From Acholoe squamosa (taxonomy: Eukaryota > Annelida > Polychaeta > Phyllodocida > Polynoidae), in the NCBI GenBank assembly GCA_949317995.1, contig OX439049.1, positions 11,594,395 through 11,658,394 of the forward strand: a DNA stretch of 64,000 bases. The letters are read 5' to 3'. The translations under genes were made by a program, and so were the position numbers. Below are positions 38,018-49,093 of the stretch, piece after piece. The notes beneath the pieces were generated by a model that made no database searches, was not told the DNA's origin, and saw only the letters and a list, made by a program, of their open reading frames with translations. Positions within the stretch are counted from its first letter, which is position 1; each line of letters begins with the position of its first letter.

Positions 38018-38086
38018 TCCCAACCGGGAATTGAACCAGGAACCCACAGATCTCAAGACTGCTGCTCTACCGCTGAGCTATCGGGA
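38018..38086 (-). pseudogene. tRNA-like block in unit 3 of the tandem repeat
   Basis: This is the best preserved block. The A box TAGCTCAGCGG and the B box GGTTCAATTCC both match the RNA polymerase III consensus. Seven terminal bases can pair if G-U pairs are allowed. The anticodon stem is poor. Since it repeats inside a larger unit, a tRNA-derived SINE is more likely than a functional tRNA. Confidence 0.5.
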
Positions 38087-38440
38087 TGGTGCGTTACCCA
38101 ATGTGAGGTATACGTGTGGATCATGATTTGGTAGGAGAGAATCAATCAGACTACAGTGGCTTCACCTGTTTCCAAACGAACCTAGCCGGTTACACATGCA
38201 ACATGACGACCAATGGGCATGATGCATTAGCGGCCATTACGGGGTTAATGGCAGACCTATATAGCATTCTTGTATATATAGCCCATGCCATAACATACTG
38301 GGTGCATGAGCTGTGTGGGACATAAGTGGTAGGACTGTGGAAGGATTAGCCCCAAGTTGTAAAGGTTAGCACTCTCTAATATCAAAACATTCTGTAGAGA
38401 GCTCTCATGTAGTCATAGGGTATGAGGCCTTGTCCGTGTT

Positions 38441-38541
38441 AGAGAGAGTGAAAGAGATAGAGATGGACAGAGACAAACAGACAGGTAGACAGACAGAGAG
38501 GGAGAACGAGTGCGGAGAGAGACAGCAATAAAAGAGAGAGG

Positions 38542-38593
<52 letters not shown>

Positions 38594-38600
38594 GAGACAG
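38441..38600. repeat. GA-rich microsatellite
   Basis: An agag/agac tract with a pure (GA)n core at about 38540-38590. Frames across it on both strands are artefacts. Confidence 0.9.
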
Positions 38601-39070
38601 ATAGAAAGATGGGCATGCAGGCAGACGGACAGGCAGAGACAGAACTAAGAGAGGGGAGAGAGGGAGGGTGTATACACAGAGAAGAGAATACATTTGTAGA
38701 GAGGAGAAAATGTGATTGGCAGAAAGGGAGAAGAAGGTATACATATAGTACAAGGGAATTCCTCCCTCCCCCTCTGATTCAAATCGGGTTGGCCTGTGTC
38801 TAGATCTATCCTGATGGATACAGAAGTATGTTGAAATATCCGTTATGAATCAGTACTTTAGGAAGTGAGGCTAAGACCTGAAAATGATTATTAAAGCAAT
38901 TTCTGCCATTAAAAGTCTCACATGTTACATAGAATCAGCTATTTCATCACTAAGAAAAGTCAATAATTACAAAAGAAACTTTTCCAAGTTATTTCCCTTC
39001 TTTCAAAGCTTGATTCTTTTCTGAATGCAATTTGTTGTCTAACATCTTTTCTTGACTTTTTTTTTCAGCC

Positions 39071-40756
39071 ATGGACGACACGACATGCGTCTCTGCGGAG
39101 GTGAAGTTGGTAATACTGGGGGACAGTAAGGTGGGGAAGACGTCCATCCTGTCCCAGCTCGCCATGTTAGGCTACAACCCTACATACACCCCCACCATGG
39201 GGGTGGACTATGAGTGTACCTTATTACAGGTAAGAGGCAGTTTTTAACTACCTGGTGGGGGGCACTATTCTGCTTAAGCTTAAACCTTTTTGGTCGGAGG
39301 GGGCACATCTACTTTTGAATTAAACCCCTCTTTCACAAATCCTGGGTCACCCACCACGTTTGTGCTATACATGGACATGATTTGGAACAAGTAATAAAAG
39401 ATTAAGTAATAAAACTACATGTACATATATATCTCCCTATTGCATCATGAACAGAGCGGATTTTACTGTACCAACAAATTGGTTTCTCTGGAGAAGAGAT
39501 GCTATACACTAGTACTCCATTAGTATGGTGAAAAGAATTCAAGGTATCTTGAACTTATAGTCTATGGTTTAATCTGGAACTTCTTCTTGTACATGTATAT
39601 TGTTTTTTTTTTCTCAAAAAAACCTTGAATGAATCTCAATCGTGCTATAGGCTATGAGCTTTCCTGTATTCCAGCATCAACCACAAATACATCACCCTGA
39701 AACTATTTCATTGTTATCTTACAGGTGGATGGCAAGATGATCCGGCTGCACCTTTATGACACATCAGGGTTACCCAGCTTCCTCTGGATGGCCAAGAACC
39801 CGGTAGAAGAGGCTGATGGCTTCGTCTTTGTCTATGATGTGAGCGAGGAGAAATCTTTCCGCAACCTCCACCAATGGCACCATCATACTCAGCGCTTTTC
39901 CAAAGATCGCTCCCTACCCAAGCTCCTATTGGGCAACAAGAGCGATTTACGACATAAGCAGATGGTGGGGACTGCTCAAGCGAGGGAGTACTGTATACCC
40001 GAGGGGATGCTGCAGGTTGAGACGAGTGCTCGTCTTGGGCGATGCATTCATATGGCTTTTAGCCTGTTGGTGTCTGAGATCCTCAAGCATCGACAACTGG
40101 GAACTGTCAGAGTACTGGGTGCTCCTTCGGACATGGCTATCTTCAGCACTGAAATGTTTGAGGAACAGCCAGCTATTGATGATGACATGAGTGTTGTGAA
40201 GCGAGACTTGGAAGATTACACTCACTTGTTTAAGATCATGGTTTTGGGGGCACCACGAGTCGGAAAGACTGCATTGAGATTCCGGTTTTGCAAAGATCAT
40301 TACACTTCAGAGTATATTGCAACAGCTGGGTTTGATTATGCAGTCCGATCACTTCTTGTGGATAATGAGCGAGTAAAGGTTCAGATCTGGGATGTATCGG
40401 GTGATTCAGTTTATGACCAAACCCGGGATAGCTACATGAAGGGTGCTAATGGCTTTATTATTATGTACGATGTAACCAACAAAGAATCCTTCGTCAAAGC
40501 TGAAATGATGCTCAAGTATCTCAGTCTGATTGGCTTGGACTCTGCACCTAAAATGTTGGTGGGAAATAAATGTGACTCCACCAAAAAGAGAAAGGTGGAC
40601 TTCTCGACTGGCAAAGACTTTGCTGATGGCTGGAGGTTGCCTTTTGTTGAAGCGAGTGCGAAGAATTCGACTAACATAGATGCAGCTGTGATGAGGATAG
40701 TGTTAGCTTTAAAGAGGCAGATGGCACCATGGAAGAAACTATATACCTGGTCATAA
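39071..40756 (+). CDS. Tandem Rab/Ras-like double GTPase
   Basis: The coding exons are 39071-39229 and 39725-40756, phase 0, with acceptor ttttcag before the ATG, donor gtaaga and acceptor cttacag. They encode 396 residues. Domain 1 has the P-loop GDSKVGKTS (17-25), switch I TPTMGVDY, G3 DTSG (65-68), G4 NKSD (124-127) and G5 ETSA (152-155). Domain 2 has GAPRVGKT (228-235), TAGFDY, G3 DVSG (276-279), G4 NKCD (334-337) and EASAK (362-366). So both should bind guanine nucleotide. The catalytic Gln after G3 is Leu in domain 1 and Asp in domain 2, which in Ras/Rab proteins weakens GTP hydrolysis. The C-terminus (LYTWS) lacks prenylation cysteines, so the protein is probably not lipid-anchored that way. 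It differs from Miro by lacking EF hands. A 5' non-coding exon is expected because an acceptor lies just before the ATG. The role is unknown. Confidence 0.9.
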
Positions 40757-41165
40757 TATAAGAGGAATGTATAAATATGTATCATAATATGTATGTATCT
40801 TCTGTGTAGTATTGATAAGGCAGTCATGCCTTGGAACTTTATCTGTGATATAGAACTTGAGCCCTTTAAAAGAAAATGGCAAACAATTCAGACGAACCAA
40901 AGGGAGCAAGAATATCCATTGCTGAGAAGCCTTTTCCCAAGGCACCAGGAAAACACGGTTATCTCAATTTGTTATTTCTCAAGTCAGGTTTGAAGGGTTG
41001 AAATCATATGAGACTTGGTATAGCACCTAACATAAAGTGAGAGACAGGAAATCCTATCAATATCTACTGGATATCAGATGACAGTTGGCTATGTATGGGT
41101 TAATTGCCATTGAAATTAGCAATGGTAAAATATTCAAATTTTAGAACCAGCCCTGTGAACAGAAA

Positions 41166-41252
41166 TCACGTGCCTGTAGCTAGCGGTACTAATCCCATTG
41201 GGGCCGTAACGCTATGGGAATAAGATCAGTGGGTAGTGCTAGAGGCAGGTGA
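41166..41252. repeat. 87-bp hairpin repeat, copy 1
   Basis: The ends tcacgtgcct and aggcaggtga pair, and the centre atcccattggggccgtaac is shared with copy 2 at 41533. Located in the likely 3' UTR of the GTPase gene. Confidence 0.6.
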
Positions 41253-41532
41253 TCTCCGTGAGCCTCATTTTGAGTACTAAGTAGGTCAAGAGGTCATGAC
41301 GTCACATGCAGTGATGGCGGCCGGCTGGCGGCTGGAGTCCGCCGCACGTGTGCTGTTATAGTGGAATAATAATGATTTGGGATGAATAGTTAACCAAATA
41401 ATCATACTCCAAGCTCTAATAGAACTAGAAACAATTGAAGGGCTAATGATACTGTCCCTATACCATCCATCAGTGACTGATGGCCGTCAGTTGGCCGTGA
41501 ACCGGCGTTTTGTTGTGTTTATATCCCTCAGA

Positions 41533-41622
41533 TCATGTGCCTCTAGCATGGTGACACTGATCCCATTGGGGCCGTAACACTATGGGAAACAGGATCAGTG
41601 TCGTCATGCTAGAGGCGGGTGA
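41533..41622. repeat. 90-bp hairpin repeat, copy 2
   Basis: The arms tgcctctagcatggtgacac and gtgtcgtcatgctagaggc pair. It has the same centre as copy 1. Two related hairpins 280 bp apart in one 3' UTR could fold in RNA, but they are probably just small transposons. Confidence 0.65.
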
Positions 41623-41674
41623 CAATCTGTTCAGAGGGGTTTTAGAACCATTGTAAGCTGCAAGTATGCATCCG

Positions 41675-41799
41675 AAGGGCTGGTTACACTGCCATCCGTC
41701 AGGTGAATTTCTGCATATTCGACGATCTTTTTTTTACGTTCACTATATGAAAAGGTAATCTGATTAGCAAAAATTTGCAGAACAGTGGAAACCGCCCTT
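41675..41799. mobile_element. MITE-like element with AAGGGC ends
   Basis: The left end AAGGGCTGGTTACACTG pairs imperfectly with the right end CAGTGGAAACCGCCCTT. The ends resemble those of the elements at 202 and 33915. No target duplication is clear. Confidence 0.55.
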
Positions 41800-41920
41800 G
41801 ATGTAGGAAACATATCATATTGCTTGTATATCATAATATGTAATGTCTTGTCTGTGGATAGTACACTAATATGTCAGATGTTGTTATCGATTGCAATATA
41901 GAGCTCCTGTGATATTACTG

Positions 41921-41926
41921 AATAAA
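41921..41926 (+). terminator. Polyadenylation signal AATAAA of the GTPase gene
   Basis: AATAAA in ctgaataaaaattg, about 1,165 nt after the stop at 40756. No closer consensus signal was seen on the plus strand. Confidence 0.45.
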
Positions 41927-42333
41927 AATTGTTACAAATGAATGCCTTTCCGCGGCCCACAAACTGAATAAGAGCCACTATTAGATTTCCTATCAAACAA
42001 CCTTCTACAATTCAGAATCCAGACATAGATGAATGAGGAAGTGCTGGAGGTAGTTTCACCCCGTTTGACTGAAAAAAATAACTGTTGAATCTACTAGCGA
42101 TCCTGGTAAAACTGAACAGTGAACTACTCATGGAGCCAGTGTAGTTTTTACAAGAAGCCCCAGGTGGCAGTACAGTGGCACAAGGAATGTCTGTGAAAAT
42201 AATGACATCTCTGAAAATAATGAAGGATCTCTGGAAACTTTGGGACAAGGGTTCCGTCATTATTTTGAAGGAATTTTTTACAGTGTAAATATAAAAAGAA
42301 GTACACCATTTTCTTGAATCCAGCGGGAGACTG

Positions 42334-42335
<2 letters not shown>

Positions 42336-42417
<82 letters not shown>
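42336..42417. repeat. AT dinucleotide microsatellite
   Basis: An uninterrupted (AT)n tract of about 80 bp between the convergent GTPase and fibrinogen genes. Confidence 0.95.
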
Positions 42418-42419
<2 letters not shown>

Positions 42420-42845
42420 CTCTGGGTTTAAGTATGGACGTCAGTATTTGAAAACTACCTGACCAGGTCCATAATTGAATACTACCTGCCCGATAGCCGC
42501 GTCCTTCTGCATTTGAAGTATGCACCCTAAACATGAAAAATGGACGTCCTTAATACAAGTTTTGGGTGATATTTTGAATACAGGAAGGGTCTAGGGCAGA
42601 CGGAATTCTCCTATGTGAATATAAGTTACTTATCTGAATCCTTCATTTGTTATGAATTATTTAACAAAGGTACGTTGTCATTTTATATAATATTTGAGTT
42701 GATCAATTCGTTTATTAAACAATTATTATGGATTCCACTCATCTCAGCTAGTCATTTCTAGAATAGATTTTTATATACAACCAAATAATACATAACATGG
42801 GGCAGTTTTCTTTGATGAGCAAGTCCAACTATATTTTTTCATCTT

Positions 42846-42851
42846 TTTATT
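42846..42851 (-). terminator. Polyadenylation signal AATAAA of fibrinogen-related gene 1
   Basis: AATAAA on the minus strand, about 85 nt past the stop at 42932. The paralogue has its signal at almost the same distance (86 nt), which supports both calls. Confidence 0.75.
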
Positions 42852-42931
42852 TCTGAAAACATGGTGCTCAAGATCCATGGACCAAATATCATTTTTTGGT
42901 TTGGTATAGGATAATGGAGAATTGCACCAAT

Positions 42932-45900
42932 TCATGGCCTTTTCTTCATCATCATCCTTGTTCCTTTCAACGATTCACCCTTCTTCCATTTAGCCCAGAC
43001 CAGACCTTTCCAGTTTATACCATCATACTGACCATTCAGATTGGCCAGATGGCAGCCCCGGTACCACCATCCACCTCGGTTTTGTCTCGTGCAGGATCCT
43101 TGGATCGCGTCCCGGTCCACATCTTTTGTGCTGAACTGAACACCATTGTGATACGACAAGCAGTTTCCTGTCATAGGGGGAAGAGGATATTAAGTTAGTC
43201 ATTTTTGGGGGTAATTGGGATGAGATAGTGTCAGTTGAGTTATTTTTTAAGGTAAATAAAAAGAGATCATTTTTGAGGTAATAAGACATAGGATACCAAT
43301 GAGAGAAAAATGAATTTCTAACGTTTGCAAATGTTTGGAATAGGTTTGGGAAAAACATTTGTTAGTTATGTTTGTTTTACATCAAAATTCTGTGTTTCAC
43401 CCTAGAAATATAAATGCTTTATAGAATGTTAAAAATATTTTTGTGGTTGCATGTTTTGACGTTATTTTCACGTTCAAAATAAAATTAATGTTCGGAAAAC
43501 GTACAAACCTAAAAAAGAAATACATTTTTGATGTGTTTTTGCCTAGTGGGTAGTTGTTTTTAATGATCATGCTAGATATTCATAAAAAAAACTTTAACAA
43601 TCATGCTAGATATTCATCCAAACTTCGTTATTATGTAAAAAAAAAAAAAAAAAAGAAGAAATTGCATTGATCAATTGTTGGATAGAATCAATCAAATCAA
43701 CCGACCAATCAAAACACGATACAACACACTATATAATATATGAGTTTAACTACTAAATTATGTTAGCCTATACAGGGGTAAGATACTGTAAAAAAGTGTT
43801 TCAGCAGATGCGGGACTCGAATCCGCGCTACCTTCATCCAGAGTTCAGTGTGCTAACCTCATCCTCTTTCTATACTTGGGAATCTTGTACAGATCAGTCA
43901 CTAGGAGGTGCAGGGCAACTGTACTGCCCCTATACACTGCCCTGCCTGGAGATCCAAGCACTGGGGTGCCTCACACTACCCCCAGCGCCACTGCACTGAG
44001 GTACCAGATACTACCCCCAGTAGATCCGTGAATGAGCTGCTGGTTACCAAGAACTCAGTGCTTGCAACTCAACACCAACAGACATCCGAGGGACTGATCA
44101 ACCATTTTTCTTAGAAGTGCTATCCTGGGGTTCAGGTACGCACAGATCTGGTACCAATGTAAAGGTACCAATTGAAAAGTGTTTCACCAGATGCGGGACA
44201 CGAACCCGCGCTTCCTTCATCCAGAGTCCAGTGTGCTAAACACTACACTAATCTGGCTCATCCACTTTCTATACTTGGAAACCTTGTACAGATCAGTCAG
44301 TAGGAGGTGCAGGGCAACCGTTCTGCCCCCCTACAATACATAATCTGCTTTGAAAAGCGAACTTACCAGGGGGGTGTTCTCCAGTGTAGTTTTTGGCAGT
44401 AAGTTGGTAGTACATTCCCTCATCTGCAATTGAGAAGAGGGCATAGCTGGCGTATTTCACCTCTCCTTCCGCACTCGTCAGTTCTATCTTAAGCTGCTGA
44501 TCACCGAGTCTTGAAAGCAGGTAAATGTTGGTGTTTCCGAGCCAGAATTCACCCGTCAACTCCCCGAATCCCATTTTGTAGGCATTCCAGTCCTTGTAAA
44601 AGTCAACGGATCCATCTTCACGCTTTTGGAAGACCTGCAATCAATTATTTAGGATATCTTAGATTATCTTTGGAAAATCAGAGATATTTATTGCACTTAT
44701 CTTTATTGGGACTTCTCTTTTCATTATCATAATTTAAACCTTATTTTATTTCAAAATCAAAAAACATGTTTCCCCTTTCGAAATTGTCAATAATCTCGAA
44801 AAAGAAGAGAAATAGTTTTAGATATTGATATAGAGACTAGGTCGTACATTAGAAACACTTTATAAATCTTCGCAGTCACATTAAAGCCTGGTTCTTTGAT
44901 TAAACACACACCATGATGTCAGATGTACAAGGTGTGGCTTATATGTGAGGAAGGATGCCTGGTACACTTTGTAGACATAGGCAGAGTTGTACATGTGCAT
45001 TTTCCACTATAGAACCTGTGAAAACAATACTAGAATGACCAAAAGATGAATCAATGTGTACCCTATACAATGCCCCTGATGTCAGGGTGCATCTTATACA
45101 CAGGGTGCACCTTGTATTGGAGGTATCACAGTTACTCCCTTCAAAGTATGTAGTTATCGATTTTATTTCAAGCCTTCCATTAGTATGAATTTCAATAAAA
45201 AAAAAACAGTAATATGTATACATACCAACCAGCCGCCCCCGTCCAGCTCTTGCTCACAGTACACGTCAATGGTAGTGTTTGGTTCTGTGGCTGGGGTGAT
45301 TGTGTAGACTCCTGATGTTGTGTGGCCCATTGTGTAGACCTCCTGACAGTCTTTGGGCACTTTTTGAAATAAAACAGAATGATGTTTCTCAGTATACTAA
45401 ACTCACTGTGTGAATTTCTCTGATTGACTAGTCCATTTATACCCAAATCAATATAATCACTTCATCTATGTGTTTCGTCACATCTCTTAATAATACGGTG
45501 CTTCAAATCGGCCCTTGGTATGGTGGTTGGTTGACCATTAAACACTAGAGATGTTCCTATTGCCAAAATGCTGCTTAACAAAATGCTGCTAAACAACCAT
45601 TGAAGTATGATACTGGGAAATTGATATTCATTATAAAACGGCTGGCAGTGCTCTGCTGCATGATATAAGGGACCTTGAGTGCATTATAGGAGTACAGTGC
45701 ATGGCTGAGCAAGGTCACCATAGCTGTAAACCAGTCATGTACCCTTAATTGGTCTAGATATACCGTGATTGGGTACTTGATTGATTGGAATGAAATGTAC
45801 AACATTTTATAAAGACAATAGACAACTCCTTCTTCACATCGAGACTGTCTGTTGTCCTATAATGCACTCAGATGCATTCGTGCATTATAGGACAACAGAC

Positions 45901-48115
45901 AGTCTCGATGTGAAAAAGATCATTGTCTATTCTCTAAATATCATAGCGTAGCCCATTAGGGCCTCTGATGCATCCATTCATCACTGCTCCTTGGTCTGCA
46001 TGATGCATGAATGCATATAGCCCTGGGCTACATTAATGCATCATGCCGACCTTTGTGAATATTTATAGCAACCCTGTATATAGTGCCGTTCCGATGTATG
46101 AATGCAGCCCTGGCAGGTTGCTCACTTGGGCTGCATTCTATGGATAGCACTCATGCATCATAATGGCTAATGGCCACATTGCAAATGGATGGTTCTAAGT
46201 AGCAGGGTACTAGCTACTCACTTTCAGTACTCCTGGTCGGTTGGTCGTTCCCCTAGCAATTAAAAGGAAGATTATATTTTATCAAAGTCTTTGTGTCTTT
46301 TTCATAATGTGTTATTGCCCAGTATTTCTCTTCCTAAATAATGATGACAGTAGATAATGTCAATATAATCTCTCATCTGCCACTTTTTAAATGAAAGATA
46401 TGCCAAAAGCCTGATCCAATTATATCTTGTACTTAAAACTTTAACTTAATTACCTCTCCCTCATCTCCCTTTTCTTTCCTGCTTGCCAATGCTGCTTTGA
46501 TAGCATCAAACCTTTGGTGAAGGACCTCTTTCATGTCCTGAGAAAGCAAAATTTAATTGATAAAGAATTTACCATTGAAAGTAAGATTGATACAGTTTAT
46601 AAACCCAGATATGCGACACAATGACAAGAATTCTACCCGGGTCTTTAATGCTACCAGTTATGCCTTTCATTTGCTTCAAATACTGGGATATGCAGGTTTT
46701 ATTAAAGTGGCGGCGCTGTTAGCTGGCAGGTATAGTAAAAATATCAGTTTGTACTAGAAAATCCCTGATATGTTCTCTGGGTATGTATTGGTGGTGTGCA
46801 CATGTACATAAATCAACCTTACATTAATAAGAAATATCCTTTATCCTATAAAAAGCCTAGTCCTGCTAAAATAATTCTGTAAGATAAAGAATTCGTGAAA
46901 CAAGGGATTCATGGTGATAGAGTTTTGGGTATATATTAAACAATGGTGTAGAATAAAAGATTTTGTTGGAAAAAAAATTCTGTGGGATAAGGGATTTTGT
47001 TGGGTTAAAGGTTTTGTGCTTTTAGCCACCTTTGTAGGATAAATGCATTTTTTTTAGGATAAAAGCCCCACATCCCTCTCGTTTCATACCATTGAGAGGG
47101 CACACATCCTCGTGTTCCACACATCCTGGGTCTACCTCTGGTGATGAGGGATGTGGTAAATACGAGTCATCCTATAGATGGTAATATGTACAAATTATAC
47201 GCTAGGATAAAGGGTCACAATCTAACTCATCAAATATCATCAGTATGGATCCTTATTTGACATCTTTGTTCTAGATAGTTTTCTTTCTGTTTCCTTTCAA
47301 AATAGAATCATATTCACTGTTTGTTAATTCTTTTTAGATTACAAGAACGACTACCTGGAGTGCCTACATCCATATGTCATGCCCACAATATGAGGAAAGT
47401 AAACCTCTTTTTTTACGGCATGATGGCTCTCTTGGCAGCATTTATAGATATAGCTGACAGCTCTAAGTCCAGCCTCAGGCTTGCTCCTGTTTTGTTGATA
47501 ATATCTTAATCATTTTTTAAACAGTTTAGAGTTTAGTTTAGATGAGTACTTCCATGCAATGCATCGGTTATTGATGCGAAGAGTTTTGAAGGGCATCAAT
47601 GCCAGATGGCCAGTAGGGCCTTTGGTTTAACAATGAAGTGCCTACCATGTCATTCTACATTCAGGCGTGATGATATCCCACGAGCATAAAGCATAATTTT
47701 AACATCAACATTTGATAGCTTAAAGTTCAAACAGCAAGTTTATACTACAGAACGGTATAGCTATACTTACCGATATCTTCTTCTCTAGATCATAAAAGTA
47801 ACTGTCCAACCGGTTCAGCCGAGCGTCCACTCCATTCAGTCGTGTGTTCAGCTGAGTGTCGGCTTCGCTTAGTGCATTCAGTCGTGTGTTCAGATCATCA
47901 GTATCAGTTTGGGAGTGCCGTCTGTCTATTTCAGCCTTCAGCTTGTCCAGGAGGGCCTGTCTCCTCTGTAGAGCTTTGTCATCTTTGCCCAGGTCAATTG
48001 TGGAATCCACAGCACGGACACTGCTACCCTTGGCCTGGACCATAGCGGTGTTTGGCAGGGTAGAAAAGACAGCGAGTACTACAACTAGAACGGAGCTTAC
48101 TTTGGGAGAACCCAT
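42932..48115 (-). CDS. Secreted fibrinogen-related protein 1 (coiled coil plus fibrinogen C-terminal domain)
   Basis: Exons: 48115-47771, 46537-46454, 46252-46222, 45359-45226, 44634-44367 and 43167-42932. The phases are 0, 0, 1, 0, 1 and the total is 1,098 nt, 365 residues. All introns are GT/AG. Residues 1-28 are a signal peptide (hydrophobic VLVVVLAVF core). Residues 70-115 hold LNTRLN heptad repeats, a coiled coil likely to oligomerise the chain. The fibrinogen domain is 155-365, a usual length, with PKDC, VYCEQELDGGGW, FGELTGEFWLGN and a terminal WWYRGCHLANLNG. The calcium-type DVDRD (303-307), the second cysteine pair (C313, C326) and the Cys-His of the ligand pocket are present. C290 replaces the usual Ser and may be unpaired. 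There is an NYT glycosylation site. The family (ficolins, tachylectins, FREPs) binds acetylated sugars on microbes outside the cell. That role here is inferred. Confidence 0.9.
43805..43872 (-). pseudogene. tRNA-derived SINE fragment in the last intron, copy 1
   Basis: On the minus strand, a B-box region (GCGGATTCGAGTCCCGC) and tRNA-Gln-like text are followed on the plus-strand side by tctatacttgg and gtacagatcagtca. The same context follows copy 2, so a unit of about 150 bp is duplicated. The 5' tRNA end is missing here. Confidence 0.55.
44187..44257 (-). pseudogene. tRNA-Gln-like SINE head in the last intron, copy 2
   Basis: This 71-nt block on the minus strand has an A box (TAGTGTAGTGTTTAGCA), a loop with GGACTCTGG as in tRNA-Gln(CTG), and a B box (GGGTTCGTGTCCC). 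Six terminal bases pair (CCAGAT with ATCTGG). It could be a tRNA pseudogene. Duplication with its flank points to a SINE. Confidence 0.55.
45810..45940. repeat. Long perfect hairpin in intron 3 of fibrinogen gene 1
   Basis: The inner arms (45834-45867 and 45880-45913) are exact complements over about 34 bp, from tcacatcgagactgtctg through cctataatgcac. Outside them, the pairing continues imperfectly (caatagacaa against ttgtctatt) for another 25 bp. The loop is 12 bp. The lack of mismatches in the inner arms suggests a young element or selection on pairing. Confidence 0.8.
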
Positions 48116-48162
48116 GATGAAGTGATGGTCCCATTATGTGTAGAATATTCTGAGTGTACTCA

Positions 48163-48168
48163 CTTATA
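48163..48168 (-). promoter_or_regulatory. Possible TATA box of fibrinogen-related gene 1
   Basis: TATAAG on the minus strand lies about 50 bp upstream of the start codon at 48115. That would imply a 5' UTR of only about 20 nt. This is a sequence match only. Confidence 0.3.
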
Positions 48169-48247
48169 CAGGATATAAAAGATCCCCAGGGAGCTGTCTT
48201 AGATTTCTTCTACCCGGAGGTGTAGTCAAGAGCCTGAAAAACATGAC

Positions 48248-48249
<2 letters not shown>

Positions 48250-48283
<34 letters not shown>
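48250..48283. repeat. AT dinucleotide microsatellite
   Basis: An (AT)n tract of about 34 bp upstream of fibrinogen gene 1. Confidence 0.95.
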
Positions 48284-48285
<2 letters not shown>

Positions 48286-48466
48286 TATATTATGATTGTG
48301 GATGCACAAGTTGATTTAAGGGCCAGATAAAAGCATGAGGTGAAGCCGAGTGCTTTTATAACAATACTATCACGTATATTCAAGTGTCAACTCAGTGCCT
48401 CTATCCTGTAATAAAGGCTCAGATTATCTAGTTTGGGCACCCAAAATCGTTCTGAAATGTGATAAC

Positions 48467-48621
48467 CGTGGTATAATGAACAAGTAATCAATGGATAATT
48501 CATGACGAGTGTGTGTTAGTGAAGGATAATTACATGAGGGCGTAGCCCGAGTGTAATTAGCCTTTGCTAACACACACAAGTCATGAATTATCCATTGACT
48601 ACTTATTTTATTCCACGAAAC
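48467..48621. mobile_element. Foldback element of about 155 bp
   Basis: The left-arm segment aatggataattcatgac pairs with the right-arm segment gtcatgaattatccatt. The match continues outward (gtggtataatgaacaagta) and inward (gtgtgtgttag). Without coding capacity or a clear target duplication, it is best called a MITE-like foldback. Confidence 0.65.
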
Positions 48622-48714
48622 CAATAAATAATCAATAGAATATCAATAAATTCAAGTTGAAAACAAAAATTATTCCCCCTCCCCGGGACTCGAAGCCAGC
48701 CATAATGTGTACAG

Positions 48715-49003
48715 GTACATACACCTCATCGCCCGGCAGCGGACAGCGACAGCGCCCGTCTCGGCTTGGCTTTGTTTGAATGCGTCTCGCGGTTATGGCA
48801 GCAGCACATGGCGAAAAATAGTGTTTGTACACGATTGGTACATACACCTCTTCGCCCGGCAGCAGACAGCGACAGCGCCCGTCTCGGCTTGGCTTTGTTT
48901 GAATGCATCTCGCGGTTATGGCAGTGGCACACGGCGAAAAATAGTGTTTGTACACGATTGGTACATACACCTCGTCGCCCGGCAGCCGACAGCTACAGCG
49001 CAC
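48715..49003. repeat. 123-bp tandem repeat, about 2.4 units
   Basis: Units start at 48715, 48838 and 48961 (gtacatacacct...). Because 123 is a multiple of three, a minus-strand frame stays open with a 41-residue repeat (PGDEVYVPIVYKHYFSPC and onward). It has no start context, no splice signals and a tRNA-like neighbour, so I treat it as a minisatellite or a SINE body, not a gene. Confidence 0.75.
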
Positions 49004-49016
49004 ACGGCGAAAAAAA

Positions 49017-49093
49017 GACGCGCCCCGACCGGGAATCGATCTGCCTACCTTCGACGGCTGAGCGCAATGCGCTTACCACTAGACCACCGCGTC
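49017..49093 (-). pseudogene. tRNA-like block
   Basis: On the minus strand the ends GACGCG and CGCGTC pair perfectly. The A-box-like TGGTCTAGTGGTA and B-box-like GATCGATTCCC are present, the latter with one mismatch. The block adjoins the 123-bp repeat, suggesting a SINE. A genuine but unusual tRNA is possible, but the arm between the boxes does not fold well by eye. Confidence 0.45.

Larger units (their letters stand above)
36848..38195 (-). repeat. tRNA-like tandem repeat, about three units
   Basis: A unit of about 410 bp occurs at 36848-37255, at 37256-37975 (enlarged by the MITE at 37353-37704) and, truncated, from 37976. Each unit contains a tRNA-like block on the minus strand. Shared text includes gttgggataccaatgtaacc, ggagagaatcagact and gaacctagcc. 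This is probably a tRNA-derived SINE or satellite. Units 1 and 2 differ by indels. Unit 3 carries only the tRNA-like half. Confidence 0.75.
23466..39070. other. Intergenic region between divergent genes, no coding exon seen
   Basis: The Ser/Arg-rich gene reads left from 23465 and the double GTPase gene reads right from 39071, so any promoters for both should lie in this stretch. I could not place either start site. A donor-like AAG|gtaagata at 29631 might close a non-coding first exon of the GTPase gene. The rest is repeats: the palindrome array at 25 kb, MITEs, CATGATGCA foldbacks (27.3, 32.3, 33.6, 34.1, 35.1 and 36.7 kb), GA microsatellites and the tRNA-like tandem repeat. Confidence 0.5.
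40757..42845. other. 3' region of the GTPase gene and convergent intergenic DNA
   Basis: The first good AATAAA after the GTPase stop is at 41921, implying a 3' UTR of about 1.2 kb. Within this stretch lie two copies of an 87-90 bp hairpin, a MITE at 41675 and a long AT microsatellite. The genes on either side are convergent. No other exon is seen. Confidence 0.5.

Noticed and set aside
38018-38086. A functional tRNA gene
   Set aside because: The boxes match but the anticodon stem is poor and the block repeats within a larger tandem unit, so a SINE origin is more likely.
48632-49003. A 123-residue minus-strand frame with a 41-residue repeat
   Set aside because: It stays open because the DNA repeat is 123 bp. 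There is no start context, splice site, signal peptide or known domain, and a tRNA-like SINE block adjoins it.
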